64,000 bases of DNA from Daphnia carinata (Eukaryota; Arthropoda; Branchiopoda; Diplostraca; Daphniidae), in contig NC_081339.1 in NCBI RefSeq assembly GCF_022539665.2, forward strand, positions 9,235,367 through 9,299,366. The letters are read 5' to 3'. Made by a program: the position numbers and the translations under genes. The notes below the pieces were generated by a model. The model did no database searches. It worked only from the letters and a program-made list of their open reading frames with translations, and had not been told where the DNA came from. Below, one piece after another: positions 21,211 through 32,885 of this stretch (the first letter of the stretch is position 1; each line of letters begins with the position of its first letter).

Positions 21211-22042
21211 TGTAAGGACTCCAGAAAACTTAAAGTTAAGAAAATAATTTAGTTAAGTATTTCGCATACTTGTTCATGTTGTTTTTCACCACCCTTGACC
21301 CACTTTTACCCGAACTTATCTTTTATTGCCTTCTTTCCGCTTGACCGAGGTGTCAACGACACCAACCTTATCAGCTGACCTCGCTTCTCCTTTTTTAACA
21401 TTCTTTTCTATTTTATGGCCCACGCTAACCTTAGCGTCCCCACGCTAACTTTAGCATCACCAAGCCAAAGCGTGGTATAAAACCCACGCCTGAGCTTTGC
21501 TTTTTTTAGTCCTCCCACACGTTGCCCTCGGTGTAGCTGTGTAGTGGTGCAGTAGCGTCTAACCACATTAAAGTGTAGTTGCTTGTGTTTAAGTACATTT
21601 GTGAGTTAGTTGAGTGTCGTGTAAACCTGATTTGGAAAAGTGAATACACTGTGACCCAATACCCATCCACCGTGTTCCTTAATTTACCGCCGCTGTACTG
21701 CCGACGCCGCTGCCCACCGCTGTACTGTCCGACGCCACCACCTGCCGCCTTCCGTTCACCGACGTCGCGTCCTAAGATCTCCACTCTGCAAAAAGCCATG
21801 GCTCCATTGTAAGTATTCCCCGCACCTTATCCTTCCTAGCTTTTCTAACTGTAGATCATTTCATATCCGTGCAGCCGACGTGACTGGCTGGCGGATCCTA
21901 ACCAACCATAACTGTGGACCACGCAACCAATTGAACAGAATATTAATTTAAGAAACTAACCTGACCGTTGTCAGTATCGCATTATTTTTGTGTGCTTTAA
22001 TCCCCCAGTTGCGTCAGACGTGACTGGGTCTCGATTATTGCA
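21211..22042 (+). repeat. Gypsy 5' LTR
   Basis: 832 bp. TATAAAA at about 21476 marks the likely U3 core promoter. A GC-rich CCGCTGTACTG segment is duplicated here compared with the 806-bp 3' LTR. An ATG at 21798 is followed by a strong donor, GTAAGT (21809), and an acceptor CCCCCAG (22002-22008), suggesting a leader intron. Confidence 0.93.
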
Positions 22043-22596
22043 TCTGGTGGCAGCGAAGTCGAACCGTGACCTCGCCGCTAAAACCGCCGTGCCGCTACCA
22101 ACGATCTGCCCTTCCGAAGCGTGCCGCGAACGATACGCACTGCACGCGACTCTAAGGACGAAACGTGTGGTGGGTATTGAACGCCAAACGTGACTGAACG
22201 CGCGGGTCGTTTAATCTGTAAAACACCCACCCCACCCATGCCTCATCACCCATGCACCCCGCAACACATCACGAAGACCTCACGCTGACTCACGAAGAAG
22301 AATCACGCCGACTCCCGATAGTCACGCAGACTCCCGATAGTCACGCCGACCCCTGATAGTCACGCCGACTCCCGATAGTCACGCCGACTCACGCCGACTC
22401 ACGCCGGACTCCAGAAAGTCACGCCAACTCACGCCGACTCCCGATAGTCACGCAGACTCCCGGAACCTCACGTGGAGATAGAGAACTGAAAAAGGATTCC
22501 GCCGATCCATACTGACTCCGCCGACCCCTGTAAGGTGAACCACCCATCTTAGGAGGACCCTCAACTGCCGACCTCTCTTCTACTACACCCGAAGAT
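22043..22596 (+). other. Gypsy leader: primer-binding site and tandem repeats
   Basis: TGGTGGCAGCG begins two bases after the LTR and is the probable tRNA primer site. From about 22290 to 22460 a unit of 19-20 bases (CCCGATAGTCACGCCGACT and variants) is repeated about eight times. It lies in the zone where retroelements carry packaging signals. Its role is unknown. Confidence 0.7.
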
Positions 22597-25197
22597 ATGT
22601 CCAAAGGAGCGTCGAACTTCGAGAAAAGGATTCCGCTCTTCAAACGCTGGGGGTCCTTCCGCCAAAACTTCCCCTCGTTTAGGAGAGGGACAGGGCAAAA
22701 TCAGCCCACCACAGACCAACAGTACATCGAAGAGCAGCTAAAGGATTTCGTCGCAAGCTGCAGGACTGATACGGACTCAGAGACCGACTACTTCACCTCA
22801 CAAGAAGTACAAGAGCACGCAAACGAAGCCGTGTGGGAACGCCTAGGAGCCCGATTCAAGACCCCACACCCACAGCCGTCCGCGCCCACCCAACAGCCCG
22901 ACATCCCTGCAGACCGCGCTGGGGAAGAAACCTTAAACATTTTAAGAAAAAACAGACTTCTGGATATCGCCCGGCCCCTACTGAAGGACGCGTCGGATAC
23001 TGAAGAGGAACGGAGAGAATTGCTACGTCAGGCAATCACCCTCTTACAAGAAGAAGACCCTTCACTGCTACCAAGTGACGCCCCGAGGGCCTCATTTTTC
23101 AGTCAATATTGGAACACTCCAATAGAAGACATCCCGGAGGAAGAAATCATCTTCGAGCTTCAACATCACCTGGAAGCCAATAACCGAAGACAGTTGGACC
23201 CTAAACAGACAAGAGCTGCATTAATAGCCCTACTCGAGCTCCACCCATATCTAGCTACCCCCGCCGAAGTGTTCGATTTCTTAGACCTGCTGACAGGGTA
23301 TACACCCATTCGACCAGGATCGTACGACAGCAACAGCCTCTCAACAGACTCGGGAAACGACGTCCCTCCACCCCCTATCAGAACAAGCCCACAACAACCC
23401 CCCAACATAGCCGAAGGGAAACTGGTCGACATTTCGGAGGCCGACTCCCCCGGCACCGACCTCAGAGGAACGTTGCATAACAACATCGAACCACTGACGC
23501 GCGGACAAACGAACCACGTAACGAAACCGATCACCGCCAGTCTCGTAGGAGAAAACACCCTCCCCACAAGCACCCCTATTTTATCCCCCACTATGCAACA
23601 GCACCACGCCCTACACCCGACCCCTGTTAACGCCCTGCCCGACCCTTCATCAGTCAAGACGCCGTCCAACCGGAAGGTATCATTTACGCCGATATTACCG
23701 ACATACGGCCCTACAATGGACTCAAGGCTGACGGGATGTCAGGAAAGTCTCGTGGACACGTGTGAGAAGGAATTGACCAGACTCCTAGAGGCAGGCGTCG
23801 AAATACACACCGCGGTCAACACCGCTTTATCCCGGTCACGAATGACGCAGGGTAATTACACCGCATCAGAGCAGCCAACAACGAACGAGTGTCTGAAAAC
23901 GCACGGAGCCACCCTACTATCGGTGCCACAGCCACGACACAGCGCTCTCTACACCCAAGCCACAGCCACGACACCACGGATGGGGTCCGCACTACCACGG
24001 ACCTACCTTCCCCACGGCATCATCACGTCAACACCCCTGGACGCCCAATCAGCGATAGACGGCCCACCCCGCCCACACTGGGGAGATGCTCAAAGATCGA
24101 AGTACGCACCAAACCAGAGCCACCCCCAGTCATCAACCGCGGCCAGCATAACTATAGAAGATAAAATAAGGTTGGCCCAACAAGAACAGGCAATGCAGGC
24201 ATTCGGCTCGATAGCCATCTTTTGTGACCGACAAAGATCCGGTCGTTTCGACGATTGGGTGGCTCACCTCGAAGCCACCCTCGACTTGGGTAATTTTGAA
24301 GAGGCGAGGAAACTCCGCCTCATGCGGTCTAAACTCTACGGGGAAGCTGCCGAAGAGTTTGATAACTTTAAGTTAGACAACCCGATCCGTTCCCAGGACT
24401 ACACAGCAGTCAAGGAAAGGCTCCTCAAACTCTTCCACTCGACCGCGACACGGTCGCAGAGGAGCGTGGAATTCCATAATATGAGGCGGGAGCCTGAGGA
24501 GAACATGCGACGTTACGCTAACCGTATACGGAAGGCGTTCTACAAAGCCTACCCTATGGAAGGCGTCTTAGACGCCGCCACTGCAGCATCACGGGAACAA
24601 ATGATGATGGACAGATTCATCGAAGGCCTCCAATATGACCTTCAACAACGGCTTAAACACAAGGAGTTTCACTCCTTCGAAACCCTAATCGACAAAGCAG
24701 ATTTAGCGGCAATGGCGATTGAAGAAGGTCAAGCGAGGGTACGCATCCAAGCTGCGTATACGTCCCCCAACATTCCAAGCAATCGTAACACCGAGCTGGC
24801 AGGGGTATTGGAGGCTTTAGAAAAGCTCAACACCAAAATTGAAAGAAACGCTTCCGACCAGAACCTAGAGTTACAGCATCAATTGACCAATTTGCAACGC
24901 CAGTTGACACAACAACAACAAACAGCCAAATCACGAGACCCCATCGCATCGCAGCCCGAAGCTTTCAGGAGGACGGCGGTGTTGTGCGAGTTTCACAACA
25001 CGTACGGAGGGCATACAACGGAGAATTGCATCGCCAGATACCTACAGCGAAACGACAAATGCAGCCGTTGCAACGAAATTGGGCATCGCCACAGCTTCTG
25101 CCCCATGATAAAAAACCCTCCACCCCCACCACCATCGCATACAGCAGAAGCGCCCTCAGCTCGACCGGGCATTCTGCGGTCAAAGGCGGAAAACTAG
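22597..25197 (+). CDS. Gypsy Gag
   Basis: 866 residues, long for Gag. The N-terminal 500 or so are charged and Pro/Thr-rich, with phosphoprotein-like acidic patches. A retrotransposon capsid region spans about 530-700 ([49 protein letters not shown]). A Gln-rich coiled coil follows (about 755-790). A single CCHC knuckle, [14 protein letters not shown], lies near residue 830, preceded by a Cys/His cluster ([15 protein letters not shown]) that may be a second, degenerate finger. The frame is open throughout. Its end overlaps the pol frame (open from 24984) by about 210 bases in the -1 frame, the arrangement used for ribosomal frameshifting. Gag forms the cytoplasmic particle and binds RNA. Confidence 0.9.
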   Translation: MSKGASNFEKRIPLFKRWGSFRQNFPSFRRGTGQNQPTTDQQYIEEQLKDFVASCRTDTDSETDYFTSQEVQEHANEAVWERLGARFKTPHPQPSAPTQQPDIPADRAGEETLNILRKNRLLDIARPLLKDASDTEEERRELLRQAITLLQEEDPSLLPSDAPRASFFSQYWNTPIEDIPEEEIIFELQHHLEANNRRQLDPKQTRAALIALLELHPYLATPAEVFDFLDLLTGYTPIRPGSYDSNSLSTDSGNDVPPPPIRTSPQQPPNIAEGKLVDISEADSPGTDLRGTLHNNIEPLTRGQTNHVTKPITASLVGENTLPTSTPILSPTMQQHHALHPTPVNALPDPSSVKTPSNRKVSFTPILPTYGPTMDSRLTGCQESLVDTCEKELTRLLEAGVEIHTAVNTALSRSRMTQGNYTASEQPTTNECLKTHGATLLSVPQPRHSALYTQATATTPRMGSALPRTYLPHGIITSTPLDAQSAIDGPPRPHWGDAQRSKYAPNQSHPQSSTAASITIEDKIRLAQQEQAMQAFGSIAIFCDRQRSGRFDDWVAHLEATLDLGNFEEARKLRLMRSKLYGEAAEEFDNFKLDNPIRSQDYTAVKERLLKLFHSTATRSQRSVEFHNMRREPEENMRRYANRIRKAFYKAYPMEGVLDAATAASREQMMMDRFIEGLQYDLQQRLKHKEFHSFETLIDKADLAAMAIEEGQARVRIQAAYTSPNIPSNRNTELAGVLEALEKLNTKIERNASDQNLELQHQLTNLQRQLTQQQQTAKSRDPIASQPEAFRRTAVLCEFHNTYGGHTTENCIARYLQRNDKCSRCNEIGHRHSFCPMIKNPPPPPPSHTAEAPSARPGILRSKAEN

Positions 25198-28100
25198 ACG
25201 CCACCGATCAGCATGTTGGGCCCCTCGGTGGATACCCTAAGCCCCAACAATTCGTCAAGGCCGTATCCGACGCCCCAGCCACCGCAAGACTTAATCTGTA
25301 CGCAGAACACTGCTCATTCCGAGCACTAGTGGATAGCGGAGCAGGGAAGAGCCTCGTCAGCAGTACACTCTTCGACAAACTCCGGAAACAAGGAACCAAT
25401 ATGGAACACTCAAAGGAGGTAGCCGTCGACCTCTTTGACATAAACAACAGGCCCCTGGTCTGCCAGGGAACCGTAGTATTAACCCTTCTCGTCGAAGACG
25501 AGAGGCCCCGTGAACCCTTCCAGCAAGAGTTCATCGTCGTCCAAGGAATTGTGGAAGATTGCGTTCTAGGTTTAGACGCTCTTTACAAACACAAGTTCGT
25601 GATCGACGGTCGTGAAAGGCGCGTCTACCGTGTGAAGGAGTCTGATCAACTCCAGACCGGAGACCAGCCGACCATGATGGCGGCCCATCGAATCAAAGTA
25701 CCTCCATCATCCGCATGCGTGGTGGAGAGCGAGAATAGTGACTTCAAGCTATCTCTCGACAATGCCTGTTTTTTCGTCAAAGACTCCCGTCTACCCCCCG
25801 GACTCCGATTGGATCCTTTCGTCTCGACGCCGTTGAAGAATGGATTATTTCGCATCGTGTTAATCAACGAGACTAACTGCACCATCAACCTACCCTGCTA
25901 CACCACTCTAGGACACGTGACTGTCAAACCCCGTACCTACGTAGCATCCTGCTCCACCGAATCCCCTATCTTTCACCCTGCCGTTCTCGAAGCCGCCCTG
26001 CCAGATGTCGCCAAAGACGTCAAGAACAGTCTGCGCAACCTGCTCTTGGCAAACCAGCACATCTTTGCATTCAAAACCAGCGATTTAGGCAACACAGGAT
26101 TAGTAAAACACGTGATCGACACGCAAGGACAGGGACCCATCCGCCAGAGACCTTACCGGGCATCACCCCGTCAAAAGGAAGTGTCGAAGAAGATCATCGA
26201 AGAATTATTAGAGAATGATATCATACGACCGTCAGTCTCCCCTTGGGCCGCCCCGATCGTGTTGGTGAAGAAGAAAACGGGGGATGATCGCTTATGTATA
26301 GATTACCGGAAGCTGAATGCGGTAACCAAGAAGGATTCTTTCCCCCTGCCACGAATCGACGATGTGCTAGACTTGCTGCACGGGCAGAAGTGTTTTCCAC
26401 CCTGGATCTAGCCTCCGGCTACTGGCAGATCGAGATGGAGGAGGCGTCGAAGGAGAAAACCGCCTTTATCGTGGAGAACAACCTGTACGAGTGGAACCGC
26501 CTCGCCTTTGGCCTTACCAACGCCCCAGGGACGTTCCAAAGGCTAATGAACTTCGTGCTACAGGAAGAAATCGGGAAGACCTGCCTCGTGTACCTAGACG
26601 ATATAATCGTATTTTCGAAAACGCACGAAGAGCACATGGAGAACTTAGGAAAGGTTTTCGCGTTACTGGAGAAGGCCAACCTCAGGGTGAAACTGTCCAA
26701 GTGCAAATTCCTGGCTATGTCGGTTCAATACCTGGGCCACGTCATTTCAGCGAACGGCGTAGCACCCGACCCAGCTAAAGTAGAGGCAGTGGCCACCTAT
26801 CGCAGGCCACAAACCGTCAAGGAATTGCAGTCCTTCTTGGGGCTGGCCTCTTACTATCGCCGGTTCATCAAAGGATTCTCCACCATAGCCCACCCACTAC
26901 TATCTCAGACCAAAACAAAACCGCAAGACAAGGTAGCGTGGGGCACAGAAGAAGAGAAGGCCTTCGAGTTCCTCAAGACTTGTCTGACGTCGGAGCCGAT
27001 CCTGGCTTACCCAGATTTCACGAAGGAATTCCTAATATATACAGACGCCAGCGACTACGGACTAGGTGCCGTCCTGTCCCAAGTACATGAAGGGAAGGAT
27101 CAGCCGATCGCTTACGCGAGTCGGCACCTGAACAAGGCCGAAGTGAATTACTCCACCATCGAAAAAGAGGCTGCCGCAGTAATTTTTGGGATAAAGCGCT
27201 TCCGCCACTATCTTCAAGACGAGCCCTTTGTCATCATCAGCGACCACCGACCATTACAATGGTTACAAACTTTCAAAGATGAAACCGGCCGGCTCGGAAG
27301 ATGGGCCATAATGTTAGCCAACCTTAAGTACTCTATCAAGTATCGCCCTGGTAGAGTACACGAAAACGCTGACTTTTTATCGCGGATCCCCGTAAATGCA
27401 GTTCAAACTTTCCCGAAAACTGACGATGCCATGCGGATCGAGCAACAGCAAGACGCTCTCTGCAACGACATCAAGAAATACCTAGAAGAGGGAGTCCTCA
27501 GTGAAGAAAACAACACGCAGATCTGGGTGAAAGAAATCGACCTATACTCGATCTCTGGCGGCGTGCTGTTTCGTCGGAACGAACCAACATCCAAAAAGAG
27601 ACGACCCTTCGCCCAACAACAAGTGGTAGTCCCTCTTAACTTAAGAAAACCTCTGCTTCAAGAGTACCACGACTCCCCAATCTCCGGCCACCTAGCCTAC
27701 CAAAGGACCGTCCTACGGCTGCGGGATAAGTATTACTGGCCGACGATGCTCTCCGACGTCAAAGAGTATTGTCTAGCCTGCGCTTCCTGCGCCCTCCAAC
27801 GACGATCCAGCCTACGAGCCTTTCTGAATCCGCTAGACCTTGCATCGAGGCCATTCGAGGTACTGGGAATGGATTTCCTAGGGCCCATCCAGCCCCACTC
27901 CCTGCAAGGGAACAACCACATCCTCGTCATCACCGACTACTTCACAAAATGGGTGGAAGTCATCCCTCTACCAGACCAAACCGCCGGCGACGAGTAAGGC
28001 CCTGATGGACAAAATCATTTTATATCACGGCCCCCCAAGAGTGATTATAACCGACCGCGGGTCAAACTTCACCTCCGAACTCTTCTCGTCGCTCTGCGAC

Positions 28101-29057
28101 AAACTACAAATCACACACCTGAAAACAACCGCTTATCACCCCCAGACTAACGGCCTCACAGAGAGATTTAACAAAACAGTCGTAGAAATGTTACGAAAAT
28201 ACATGGACCAAGGATTCGCGAAGTGGGAAGAGATGTTAGGACCAGTGGCATTCGCCTACAGAAACTCCGTACACTCCTCCACCTTGGAAACACCGTACTT
28301 TCTCAACCATGGTCGTGACCCTACGATGCCCATAGACCAATTCCTGCTGGCCCCAACAACAAACATTATCACGCCCTCCGACTACAAAAGTCAAACCATG
28401 CAACGCCTGCACGAAGCCTTCCTCCTGGTTAGGGATAATCTAGCTCAAGCCAGGGAGCAACAGAGAGCGCAGTACGATAAGCGTGCTAAGGAGTACGACT
28501 TCCAAGTCGGGGATAAGGTCCTCATCGATGTCAGGACTCCGATGGCTGGTACCAGCAAGAAACTCAAGCCACGATTCGCAGGACCCTACCGGGTAATCAA
28601 GGTCAACAGTAACCAGACTGTGGAAATCCAGGAATGCCCAGGTAAACAAACGCAACGAGTCCACGTGAACCGCATCAAGCCACTGTACGAGTCCATGGTC
28701 TGGAAGGAAGAGCCGACCGTCGAACACGCGGATCCTCGTAGACAAGCCCCAGCCGTTAACCTCACGGAGGAGTTGGAACTCCCAGTGCCAGCCGACGAAG
28801 AGCACCCTGACTTCGAGGAAGCAGACCTCATAGACTTCCACGGGTGGTCTCAACCGATACAAGGAGCCAGAGAAGAAATATCAGCGCAGGAGATAGTACC
28901 AGCGTCAACAACCCTCCACCCTTCCCGTCCTCTCACCCCCGCCATACCCCTCTTACCCGAACGCCCCCCGGCCTCCGACCCCGAAACGTCCTCAGACCCC
29001 CACCCAACTTTGAATAATCAAAACACGGACCCCAACCTCGTCGATCGAAACCGCTGA
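24984..29057 (+). pseudogene. Gypsy Pol (PR-RT-RH-INT) with two frameshifts
   Basis: 24984-26411 carries the aspartic protease ([13 protein letters not shown]) and the start of RT ([20 protein letters not shown]). A one-base shift near 26385 moves to the frame at 26294-27997: [29 protein letters not shown], catalytic YLDDIIVFS, RNase H YTDASDYGLGAVLSQ, then the integrase HHCC finger (H-x-H to C-x2-C, 27670-27790) and the first catalytic Asp (VITDYFTKWVEV). A second one-base shift near 27985 moves to 28005-29057: DRGSNFTSELF (second Asp), TNGLTERFNK (Glu) and a GPY/F-like FAGPYRVIKV. All catalytic residues are present, so the shifts may be recent or sequencing errors. Pol would replicate and integrate the element. 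Confidence 0.92.
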
Positions 29058-29739
29058 CCACAGCGACATACAGTATGTCACCGACGACGAAGACATCTTG
29101 TATTGCGCGGACTACCCCTCCAACGCCAGCGACATGCAGTACGTCACCGACGATGAAGACATCCTGTATTGCGCGGACTACCCCTCCAACGACAGCGACG
29201 TACAGGACATGATCGACGACGACGAAATGTTATGTTGTGCGGATTACCCTCACGACGACGAAGTCTCGTACGGATCCGACGTCACGGACGACACGGACGA
29301 GTCCTCCCTGCTTGTCGAAGACGTGCATTGGGAGGACGACTCGTTCTCCTCAGGTACGTCGACCCTGATCTTATACCCGGCGGAGAGCGCAGTCGCCTAC
29401 CCCCAGGGATCGCCATACTGTCTGACGCCGGACAGCGATATCCAGCAAAACGGACTGGACGTCGCGGCGTTAAACGACAGCATCGCCAGGATGCAAGGCG
29501 AAAAACACCATGTCAGCGTCGTGAGCAGCCACTACTCCTTGGACTCCGACGAAGAAGATTTCGCCGCAGCACGGTACGTCGAACGTCAGTACCGTATTCC
29601 CTCCCGAAGGAAGAACGAGGACGACTGGGAAACTACCAGTTGGAAGAACTTAGTAGCCGACCTGTGGAGTGACAAGGAGGAACTGGGACCACGAGCATCC
29701 ACGCCGATGAGCGATGACGAAAAACAGGACCGACCCTAG
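29058..29739 (+). CDS. Third ORF of Gypsy: acidic repeat protein
   Basis: An open frame of more than 213 codons runs downstream of pol, open from about 29016 so that it overlaps the pol end in another frame. It starts with three copies of a 22-residue acidic repeat (about 66 bp each): QYVTDDEDILYCADYPSN, then a near copy, then a diverged YxADYP copy. It continues Asp/Glu/Ser-rich, with YSLDSDEEDF. There is no signal peptide, transmembrane segment or fusion peptide, so it is not an env. The start codon is unclear: the first in-frame ATG is near 29134, so it could be made as a frameshifted Pol extension or from a spliced RNA. Function unknown. Confidence 0.65.
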
Positions 29740-29788
29740 GTGACCAGTACCCGACGAGTGGAATCGATTGCGGGACGCAATCTTCCGA

Positions 29789-29800
29789 GGAGGGGAGTCA
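29789..29800 (+). other. Gypsy polypurine tract
   Basis: GAGGAGGGGAGTCA precedes the 3' LTR (TGTAAGG at 29801), in the position for the plus-strand DNA primer. Confidence 0.7.
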
Positions 29801-30606
29801 TGTAAGGACTCCAGAAAACTTAAAGTTAAGAAAATAAATTTAGTTAAGTATTTCGCAAACTTGTTCATGTTGTTTTACACCACCCTTGACCCACTTTTAC
29901 CCGAACTTATCTTTTATTGCCTTCTTTCCGCTTGACCGAGGTGTCAACGACACCAACCTTATCAGCTGACCTCGCTTCTCCTTTTTTGACATTCTTTTCT
30001 ATTTTATGGCCCACGCTAACCTTAGCGTCCCCACGCTAACTTTAGCATCACCAAGCCAAAGCGTGGTATAAAACCCACGCCTGAGCTTTGCTTTTTTTAG
30101 TCCTCCCACACGTTGCCATCGGTGTACCTGTGTAGTGGTGCAGTAGCGTCTAGCCACATTAAAGTGTAGTTGCTTGCGTTTAAGTACATTTGTGAGTTAG
30201 TTGAGTGTCGTGTAAACCTGATTTGGAAAAGTGAATACACTGTGACCCAATACCCATCCACCGTGTTCCTTAATTTACCGCCGCTGTACTGTCCGACGCC
30301 ACCGCCTGCCGCCTTCCGTTCACCGACGTCGCGTCCTAAGATCTCCACTCTGCAAAAAGCCATGGCTCCATTGTAAGTATTCCCCGCACCTTATCCTTCC
30401 TAGCTTTTCTAACTGTAGATCATTTCATATCCGTGCAGCCGACGTGACTGGCTGGCGGATCCTAACCAACCATAACTGTGGACCACGCAACCAATTGAAC
30501 AGAATATTAATTTAAGAAACTAACCTGACCGTTGTCAGTATCTCATTATTTTTGTGTGCTTTAATCCCCCAGTTGCGTCAGACGTGACTGGGTCTCGATT
30601 ATTGCA
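29801..30606 (+). repeat. Gypsy 3' LTR
   Basis: 806 bp, ending ATTGCA and followed by the target duplication ATGT (30607-30610). It lacks the 26-base duplication present in the 5' LTR. Confidence 0.93.
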
Positions 30607-30799
30607 ATGTCAGTCAAGTGCTTAGCGCAACCATTTTGACTATTTTCCTAATAACTAAAATAAAAACTGGCAAACCGAGGCTTCTATCTTTACCGATTAT
30701 TTGAGTATTTCCTTAACATAGAAATTTCAGATTGAAACTAGGAATTAAGTTAAATTAAGTTTAAAATGTTAAAATAATTAGACTATTCCGTCCTCGAGC

Positions 30800-31159
30800 T
30801 TAAGTAGTAAATATAAAACTCGAATTGGGGGCAACAATGTAGTAATGGGGTTGCATAGGTTGCTGTGTAGTTAGCTTTAGCCTCGGTGTAGTAGCTGGGT
30901 ACGGCGTATGTGGTAGTGTAGTGCCCTGGTGCATTTGTGGTGTAGTATTTTGAGGCTTCGCCTTGGTAATACTTGGGGCATCAGTGTAAGAAGCTGGAGC
31001 AGCGTGTGTTGTTGTGTAATACTCATTAGCCTTTGTGGTGTAGTATTGGAAAGCCTCGGTGTAATAAGCCGGGACAGCGCAGGTGGTGGTGTAGTAGTAT
31101 TTGGGAGCCTCGGAATAGCACCTCGGTGCAGCATACGTTGTTGTGTATTGTATATTCAT
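30800..31159 (-). pseudogene. Tyrosine-rich repeat protein exon, frameshifted (copy 2)
   Basis: Duplicate of 15638-15997 with the same one-base loss after YTDAP, differing at two or three residues (for example TTTHAAP for TTTYAAP). Because the Gypsy element now lies between this exon and the small signal-peptide ORF at 21208-21062, the two cannot be joined by normal splicing here unless a 9.4-kb intron is tolerated. Confidence 0.5.
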
Positions 31160-32130
31160 ATGTATTGTATATTCATCTGTATTGTATATTGTATATCAGA
31201 TTCTTCTTTTGGTAATTTTCATCCGCTGACGAAGGAACAATATTTGAGCTGCGCCCGATAAGGCTGACCGTGCGGAATTTTTCCGCAATAATAGCTAGCG
31301 TGAGACATCTGCATTATTATAGCACATACCAGATTTTTCAATCAAATGCTTTATGGAACAATGTTCCAATGTAGATTATCCAGGTTTCTTTTGGTCATTA
31401 GCAATTTTTGGCGCATGGTCGGTAATGATTTTATGCTGTGCATTAGAGTGTATAACTAAGCATTAGAAAAAAAAGTACGTATATATATCTGTGATTTGCC
31501 GCTCATTTTCCACCATCCCTAACACCAGTCATAAATTTGGATTATGGATAGTTAAAAATTTAGATAACTACACCATAATATTTATAATCGCATCATGGAA
31601 GTTTTGATACTCTTAAGAGATGTGCTAAGGAATTAAACAATATTTATTGCAATAAGCTTGCTGTATGTGGCTAAAGATTGATTACAATGCAGATAAGCAA
31701 CAACACTTCAGGATACAATACTCGATAAATACGGATTCTGGATTCCATTAACAAGATTCAAAGCATCTTTGAGCAGTTTGTTATGAAGAAATAATGCAAC
31801 AAAATGACAACACAAACGGCAATTGTAGATGAAGTCTTGCCATATTAAAACGTTGGATTAGGTTAAAAGAGTAGAAAGACAGGTTTTTCAGGTTTAAAAA
31901 AATGTAATATTTGTTTTTATCTGACAGAACTAAAATACTATTGGAATATTGGCATAATGCCATGAATGTTCGATGGTTAAACTTGAATGTAACCTTCATA
32001 TGCTTGTCGAAATTTACTAAAACGCACCTTGGTAGATTGATGGCATTTATATTTACACCACGCTCGCGATAAATGAGATATACAGAATTTATGGGACGTA
32101 CTTTAAATATTAAATCATGTGTCGGGAAAT

Positions 32131-32885
32131 CTAGTAAATATTGTAACCCTTTCCATTGAAGGGGATGTGAACGGGGGCAACGGGGAGCGTCAGCAACCTC
32201 GTATTCATGGACGGGGACGACGGGCAAGTGATCACCTTTGGGCTGGAATCCAGCGTCATCAGCGGTCCAGGTCAAAGTGAATTTCTCGCCTTCAGGTGAA
32301 ACCCAGTAGGAAGATCCCTTGTTGGTGTTGCCCATAACATCTTCGTAGGTGGCCTTTCCGTAAGAATCGTAAGCGACTCCTTGCATCTTCTTCTGAACTT
32401 GAGATTCTTCACGGGTTGTGTAGTCAGACTGGGCGTAGCTGTGGGTTAAAGGGATTTCATGTTTTGAAATATGAAAATCTAAAGTCTCTTTGTTATAACA
32501 CATAAACCATGAAAATGATTTACCTCCACTGGCTGCTGCCATCGATGTTGCGCTCGTCGGATTGGCTAGTGACTGTAATATCAGCATATTTATTATCCTT
32601 GTAGCTTGGTGTGGGGTAGGCTGGTGTGGGGTAGGCTGGTGCGGGGTAGGCTGGTGTGGGGTAGCTAGGAGTAGGGTACTTGGGCGCGGAGTAGCTAGGG
32701 GTAGCGTACTTTGTTGCAGGGTAGCTGGGAGCTATGTATTCCGGCTTATAGCTGGAAGGAACGGCAGCAACAACAGCCAAGACGGCAGCGATAACAAACT
32801 GTCGTCCAATGTATTAATTAAATAAATATCTAAAATTTTTAGTTGTTCAGAAAATATAAGCAATAAAATGCCTTACGAGCTTCAT
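32131..32885 (-). pseudogene. CPR cuticle protein with C-terminal frameshift (copy 2)
   Basis: Exon 1 is 32885-32877, exon 2 is 32798-32524 and exon 3 starts at 32438. The acceptor CACAG is intact here, unlike copy 1. Signal peptide, SYPTP repeats and RR core (GSSYWVSPEGEKFTLTW, ADDAGFQPKGDHLP) are complete. After VVPVHEYE about 10 extra bases (GTTGCTGACG) shift the frame. The normal APVHIPFNGKGYNIY tail is lost and the frame runs on about 130 codons to 31781. It could yield a secreted protein with a foreign tail. It is called a pseudogene with caution, because the chitin-binding core is untouched. Confidence 0.78.

Larger units (their letters stand above)
21211..30606 (+). mobile_element. 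Ty3/Gypsy LTR retrotransposon, nearly complete
   Basis: LTRs at 21211-22042 and 29801-30606 have TG...CA ends and are flanked by ATGT on both sides. Order on the plus strand: leader with tandem repeats, gag, pol with protease, RT, RNase H and integrase (the Gypsy order), then a third acidic ORF, a polypurine tract and the 3' LTR. The LTRs differ by about a dozen bases plus one 26-base tandem duplication, so the insertion is young. Two single-base frameshifts in pol are the only clear coding lesions. It sits in the second copy of the cuticle-gene duplication. Confidence 0.95.

Noticed and set aside
22290-22460. CRISPR-like array of short repeats
   Set aside because: Units are contiguous with no unique spacers, in a eukaryotic retroelement leader. 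This is a simple tandem repeat.
23166-23669. 167-codon minus ORF under Gypsy gag
   Set aside because: Antisense shadow of gag with no domain.
29058-29739. Retroviral-type env for the Gypsy element
   Set aside because: No signal peptide, furin-like site, fusion peptide or transmembrane segment; the protein is acidic and soluble-looking.
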